Source: Vampirovibrionales bacterium
Lineage (GTDB): Bacteria > Cyanobacteriota > Vampirovibrionia > Vampirovibrionales > JAJTHC01
Assembly: GCA_021299615.1 (NCBI GenBank)
Contig: JAJTHC010000050.1
Location: 1 to 6,378 of the forward strand
Direction of reading: 5' to 3'
Length of the DNA: 6,378 nt
Shown: positions 3,103 through 6,378 of the stretch, in pieces
Layout of the letters: each line of letters opens with the position of its first letter
Position numbering within the stretch: the stretch's first letter is position 1
Notes under the pieces: model-generated
The model's input: the letters and a program-made list of their open reading frames with translations, nothing else
The model's database searches: none
Told to the model about the DNA's origin: nothing
Position numbers and translations under genes: made by a program

Positions 3103-6100
3103 ATCCGCAACCCCCTTTGTTCACCTACATGTGCATAGCCAGTTCAGCCTGCTAGAAGCGTCTAGCCGAGTGAAAGACTTGGTGAAAGTCGCAGCGTCCC
3201 ACGGGATGCCTGCCCTCGCCCTCACCGACAGTGGCAACCTCTACGGAGCGGTAGACTTCTACAAAAGCTGTAAAGCCAGTGGCATCAAGCCCATCATCGG
3301 AGCCGAAATTGCCGTCATCGACGGCGACATCTCCGACAAATCCACCCGCAAAGCCACGCTTCAAGTCGTCTTGTTGTGCAAAAACTACAAAGGCTATCAA
3401 AACCTCGCCAAACTACTTTCTAAAGCCCATTTAGATGGCTTTTACTACCGCCCACGCATCAATTGGGAGATGCTCAAAGCTCACGCCGAAGGCTTGATTT
3501 TGCTCACCGATTGCACCCACGGACCGATCGGTTACCATGTGCTAAGGGGGCATCGAGACGAAGCGAAAACGCATTTAGCGTGGCTAAAACGGGTCTTTAA
3601 AGATGATGTATACGTCGAATTGCAGGATCACCACATCGGCACCGAAATGCAAATCACGCAAGAAGCCGTCGCCCTCGCCGATGCCTTTGAAATGGAGGTC
3701 GTTCTCACCAACGACAGTCGTTTTACCGCCAAAGGGCAAGGCGAAACCGTGGATATTCTGCTCTGTATGCAAGTCGGCACAACGCTTTCCGATGAAAACC
3801 GTCGCAAGAAGTTTAATGAGCAGTACTACCTGAAAAGCCCCGAAGAAATGAGCGAATTGCTCCAGCATTTGCCGAAACAAGTGGTGCAAAAAGCCATGGC
3901 AAACACGTTAAAAGTTGCCGAAAAAATCGCCCTCGACTGGCCTATGGGTGAATCCATTTTGCCTGCCTATCCCCTGCCTGAAGGCGAAAACGAAGCCAGC
4001 TATCTTGAAAAGCTGGTCATAGACTATTCCAAAAAGAAGTACGGCGATCCGTTACCTGAAGAAATTCAAGCTCGGGCGGATTATGAACTCGGCATCATCA
4101 ACACCATGGGATTCCCTGCCTATTTCTTGATCGTGTGGGATTTCATGAACTGGGCAAGGGAACAGGGCATCCCTGTGGGGCCCGGTCGGGGATCCGCCGC
4201 AGGTAGTTTGGTCGCTTATGTGTTGGGTATTACGAATATCGACCCGATCGAGCATAGCTTGTTGTTTGAGCGATTTTTGAATCCTGAACGGGTCAGCATG
4301 CCCGATATTGATATCGATTTTTGCATCGAACGGCGTGGGGAAGTCATCGATTATGTGGGCAAACGCTACGGTGCTGAGCGGGTCTGTCAAATCGCCACCT
4401 TCGGCACATTGGCGGCGAAAGCAGCGGTCAAAGCCGTTGCTCGAGTGCTTGAAATCCCCTTTGAAGAAAGCAACCGCATCTCAAAAATGATCCCCTCCAC
4501 CCCTGGAACCAAGCTCGCCGATGCCCTCGCCGACGGCATGGAACTGCAAAAGGAACTGGCGTCGAATCCGAACCTCAAACGCTGGATCGATTTGGCGGTG
4601 GATCTTGAAGGAACCGCCTGCAATGTGGGGACTCATGCAGCGGGCGTCGTGATTTCAAAAGATCCGCTGGATGAAGTGATTGCTCTTCAAGCGTCTAAAG
4701 ATGGCATGATGATTTCGCAATGCACCATGGGGGATTTGGAAAAGCTCGGCTTGCTCAAAATGGACTTCTTGGGCTTGCGGAACCTGACGATTATCCGCAA
4801 TACGATGAACCTAATTCGCAAAGCAGGCAAGCCTTTGCCTGATATTGAAGAGATTCACTTGGACGATGTAGACACCTATAAACTGCTCACCGCAGGCGAT
4901 ACCGACGGCGTGTTTCAGCTGGAAAGTAGCGGTATGAAAACGCTGGTGCGAGATCTCAAGCCGTCTGTGTTTGAAGACATCAACGCCTTGGTGGCGTTGT
5001 ATCGCCCTGGGCCTTTGAATTCGGGCATGGCGAAAAACTTTGTGGATCGTAAGCACGGTCGTGAAGCGATTAGCTACCCTCACCCTAGCTTGCAAGGCAT
5101 TTTGGAACCCACTTACGGCACGATTGTCTACCAAGAACAGATTATGCAAATCGCCCAAGTTTTGGCAGGTTACTCGCTTGGACGAGCCGACTTGCTCCGC
5201 CGAGCTATGGGTAAAAAGAACGCCGAAGTCATGGAGCAAGAGCGTAACGGCTTTGTGGAAGGGTGCGTCGCCAATGATGTGGATTCCAAGCTTGCCAACG
5301 ATTTATTTGACGTCATGAGCGAGTTTGCGGCGTACTGCTTCAACCGATCACATTCGGCGGCGTATGCCTTTATTGCTTACCAAACCGCTTTTTTAAAGTG
5401 TCATTACCCTGTGGAATACTTGTCCGCCTTGCTGTCTTCCGTGCGGGATAGCCTCGATAAAATCCAGCACTACATTTTAACAGGGCGAAAAATGGGCTTC
5501 CCTGTTTTGGCTCCTTCGGTGGAATCCAGTGACGTGGACTTTACGCCGTCTTTAGACGGGAAAGCCATCCGTTTTGGGCTGGCTTCGGTTAAGGGTGTGG
5601 GCGTCGGCGTGGTGGAAGCGATTGTGCAGGCTCGTGAAGAAAAAGCGTTTGAAAACTTGGAAGACTTCTTAAAACGAGCGAATACGAAGGTCTTAAACCG
5701 AAAAACCATGGAAGCCCTGATTCTAGCAGGCGCCTTGGAAAGTTTTGGCTACACTCGCAAGCACTTGATGCACAATTTAGAAACCCTCTTTAATTATGCG
5801 GAACAATGCCACAAGCAAGCCGAAACAGGGCAAGCGAGCCTCTTTGATTTGTTGGGAGCCACCGACGACGGCAACGCCATGAGCGGTTTGCTCCTGCAAG
5901 GTGATGCGTCTGACGAGTTTAGCGACGATGAGATTCAGCGGTATGAAAAGGACTTGCTCGGCTTTTATGTCACCAGCCATCCGTTGGACAACATCAAGGA
6001 AACGCTTCCGTTAATGACGACGCACCGTTTGTCGGAACTGCCCAAACTCAACGATGGCGACATCGTGCGAGTGGGGGGCTTGATTTCCAGCGTCCAGCAT

Positions 6101-6378
6101 CGTTTAAGCAAGAAGAATAAGCCGTTGATTATCGGCGTGGTGGAAGATTTCACGGGCGAACGAGAGTTCATCGTTTTTGGGAAAGCGGTGGAACAGCTCA
6201 AGCCTGTTTTGGAAGCAGGCAAGAAGCTTATTTTGAAGGCGAAGGTCTCGTTTCGTGGGGACGACAGCGAACAGTTTAGCCTCGTTTTGAACGAAGCGTT
6301 TCCGATCGAGTTGTGTCAACCCTTTGAGTTGAGCTTTACGGCTCCGCCGTCTTATGAAGAGTGGGTCTTTGTGGCGAA
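3095..6378 (+). CDS. dnaE: DNA polymerase III alpha subunit, 3' end outside window
   Basis: This is the catalytic subunit of the replicative polymerase, about 1,094 codons of a family that usually has about 1,150-1,180. The PHP domain (about 8-275) opens FVHLHVHS (8-15). The polymerase core has GPGRGSAAGS (362-371), PDIDIDF (403-409) with the metal-binding D406 and D408, and a third acidic residue, D557, in KMDFLGLR. These match E. coli D401, D403 and D555. Further hallmarks are ALYRPGPL and YQEQIMQIAQ. A helix-hairpin-helix region begins near 827 (FGLASVKGVG). QASLF (913-917) matches the beta-clamp-binding motif, equivalent to E. coli QADMF. An OB fold follows at about 985-1075. Only the extreme C-terminus, where tau usually binds, is missing. 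TTG at 3095 is chosen because TGA at 3068-3070 closes the frame upstream, no other usual start lies between, and a later GTG would remove the PHP His motif. The ribosome binding site is poor (AGAG at 3085-3088). Several PHP metal ligands are replaced. There is no intein or split. Confidence 0.98.
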   Translation, partial: MTESATPFVHLHVHSQFSLLEASSRVKDLVKVAASHGMPALALTDSGNLYGAVDFYKSCKASGIKPIIGAEIAVIDGDISDKSTRKATLQVVLLCKNYKGYQNLAKLLSKAHLDGFYYRPRINWEMLKAHAEGLILLTDCTHGPIGYHVLRGHRDEAKTHLAWLKRVFKDDVYVELQDHHIGTEMQITQEAVALADAFEMEVVLTNDSRFTAKGQGETVDILLCMQVGTTLSDENRRKKFNEQYYLKSPEEMSELLQHLPKQVVQKAMANTLKVAEKIALDWPMGESILPAYPLPEGENEASYLEKLVIDYSKKKYGDPLPEEIQARADYELGIINTMGFPAYFLIVWDFMNWAREQGIPVGPGRGSAAGSLVAYVLGITNIDPIEHSLLFERFLNPERVSMPDIDIDFCIERRGEVIDYVGKRYGAERVCQIATFGTLAAKAAVKAVARVLEIPFEESNRISKMIPSTPGTKLADALADGMELQKELASNPNLKRWIDLAVDLEGTACNVGTHAAGVVISKDPLDEVIALQASKDGMMISQCTMGDLEKLGLLKMDFLGLRNLTIIRNTMNLIRKAGKPLPDIEEIHLDDVDTYKLLTAGDTDGVFQLESSGMKTLVRDLKPSVFEDINALVALYRPGPLNSGMAKNFVDRKHGREAISYPHPSLQGILEPTYGTIVYQEQIMQIAQVLAGYSLGRADLLRRAMGKKNAEVMEQERNGFVEGCVANDVDSKLANDLFDVMSEFAAYCFNRSHSAAYAFIAYQTAFLKCHYPVEYLSALLSSVRDSLDKIQHYILTGRKMGFPVLAPSVESSDVDFTPSLDGKAIRFGLASVKGVGVGVVEAIVQAREEKAFENLEDFLKRANTKVLNRKTMEALILAGALESFGYTRKHLMHNLETLFNYAEQCHKQAETGQASLFDLLGATDDGNAMSGLLLQGDASDEFSDDEIQRYEKDLLGFYVTSHPLDNIKETLPLMTTHRLSELPKLNDGDIVRVGGLISSVQHRLSKKNKPLIIGVVEDFTGEREFIVFGKAVEQLKPVLEAGKKLILKAKVSFRGDDSEQFSLVLNEAFPIELCQPFELSFTAPPSYEEWVFVA

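Noticed and set aside
3152..6319. Many ORFs of 60-142 residues in other frames within dnaE
   Set aside because: All lie inside the conserved polymerase frame and resemble no family; long shadow ORFs are usual in such genes.
3095..6378. Intein or split dnaE as in many cyanobacteria
   Set aside because: The polymerase frame is continuous through the conserved motifs with no inserted block.

Overview
The window is bacterial chromosomal DNA of moderate G+C, with compact gene spacing, classical Shine-Dalgarno sites and recognisable -10 boxes. It carries the start and nearly all of dnaE, the replicative DNA polymerase III alpha subunit, plus three accessory-type genes. The host cannot be fixed from this sequence. 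The combination of a DnaE1-type polymerase, a Q/P-rich repetitive protein and an exported ankyrin protein is compatible with a deep-branching environmental lineage, for example a non-photosynthetic relative of Cyanobacteria, but that is only an impression.

Layout, left to right. (1) 1-554, minus strand: the N-terminal 184 codons of an ATP-grasp ligase with the pre-ATP-grasp architecture of MvdC/MvdD-type RiPP maturases. (2) 555-743: an AT-rich divergent intergenic region with Shine-Dalgarno-like sites on both strands, one of them followed by a start-stop codon pair. (3) 744-2096, plus strand: an unrecognised 450-residue protein rich in Gln, Pro, Asn and Tyr, with imperfect repeats and one central segment that looks folded. 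(4) 2093-2809, minus strand: a secreted or periplasmic ankyrin-repeat protein with a TTG start. Its stop codon interlocks with that of gene 3. (5) 2810-3094: the regulatory region between the ankyrin gene and dnaE. It holds two back-to-back promoters and a 159-bp non-coding element with imperfect terminal inverted repeats flanked by TTA direct repeats, which looks like a MITE. (6) 3095-6378, plus strand: dnaE from a TTG start, about 1,094 codons, running off the right edge.

The clearest unusual feature is the MITE-like element. It lies exactly between the best ankyrin promoter and the ankyrin Shine-Dalgarno site. Removing it with one TTA copy leaves a compact leader of about 26 nt with an intact AAGGAGG. 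The simplest reading is a recent insertion that turned a short leader into a long structured one.

The genes do not form one obvious pathway. The ATP-grasp gene and the Q/P-rich gene are divergent neighbours and could share regulation. The ankyrin gene and dnaE are divergent with overlapping -35 regions. No rRNA, tRNA, CRISPR array or transposase gene was seen.
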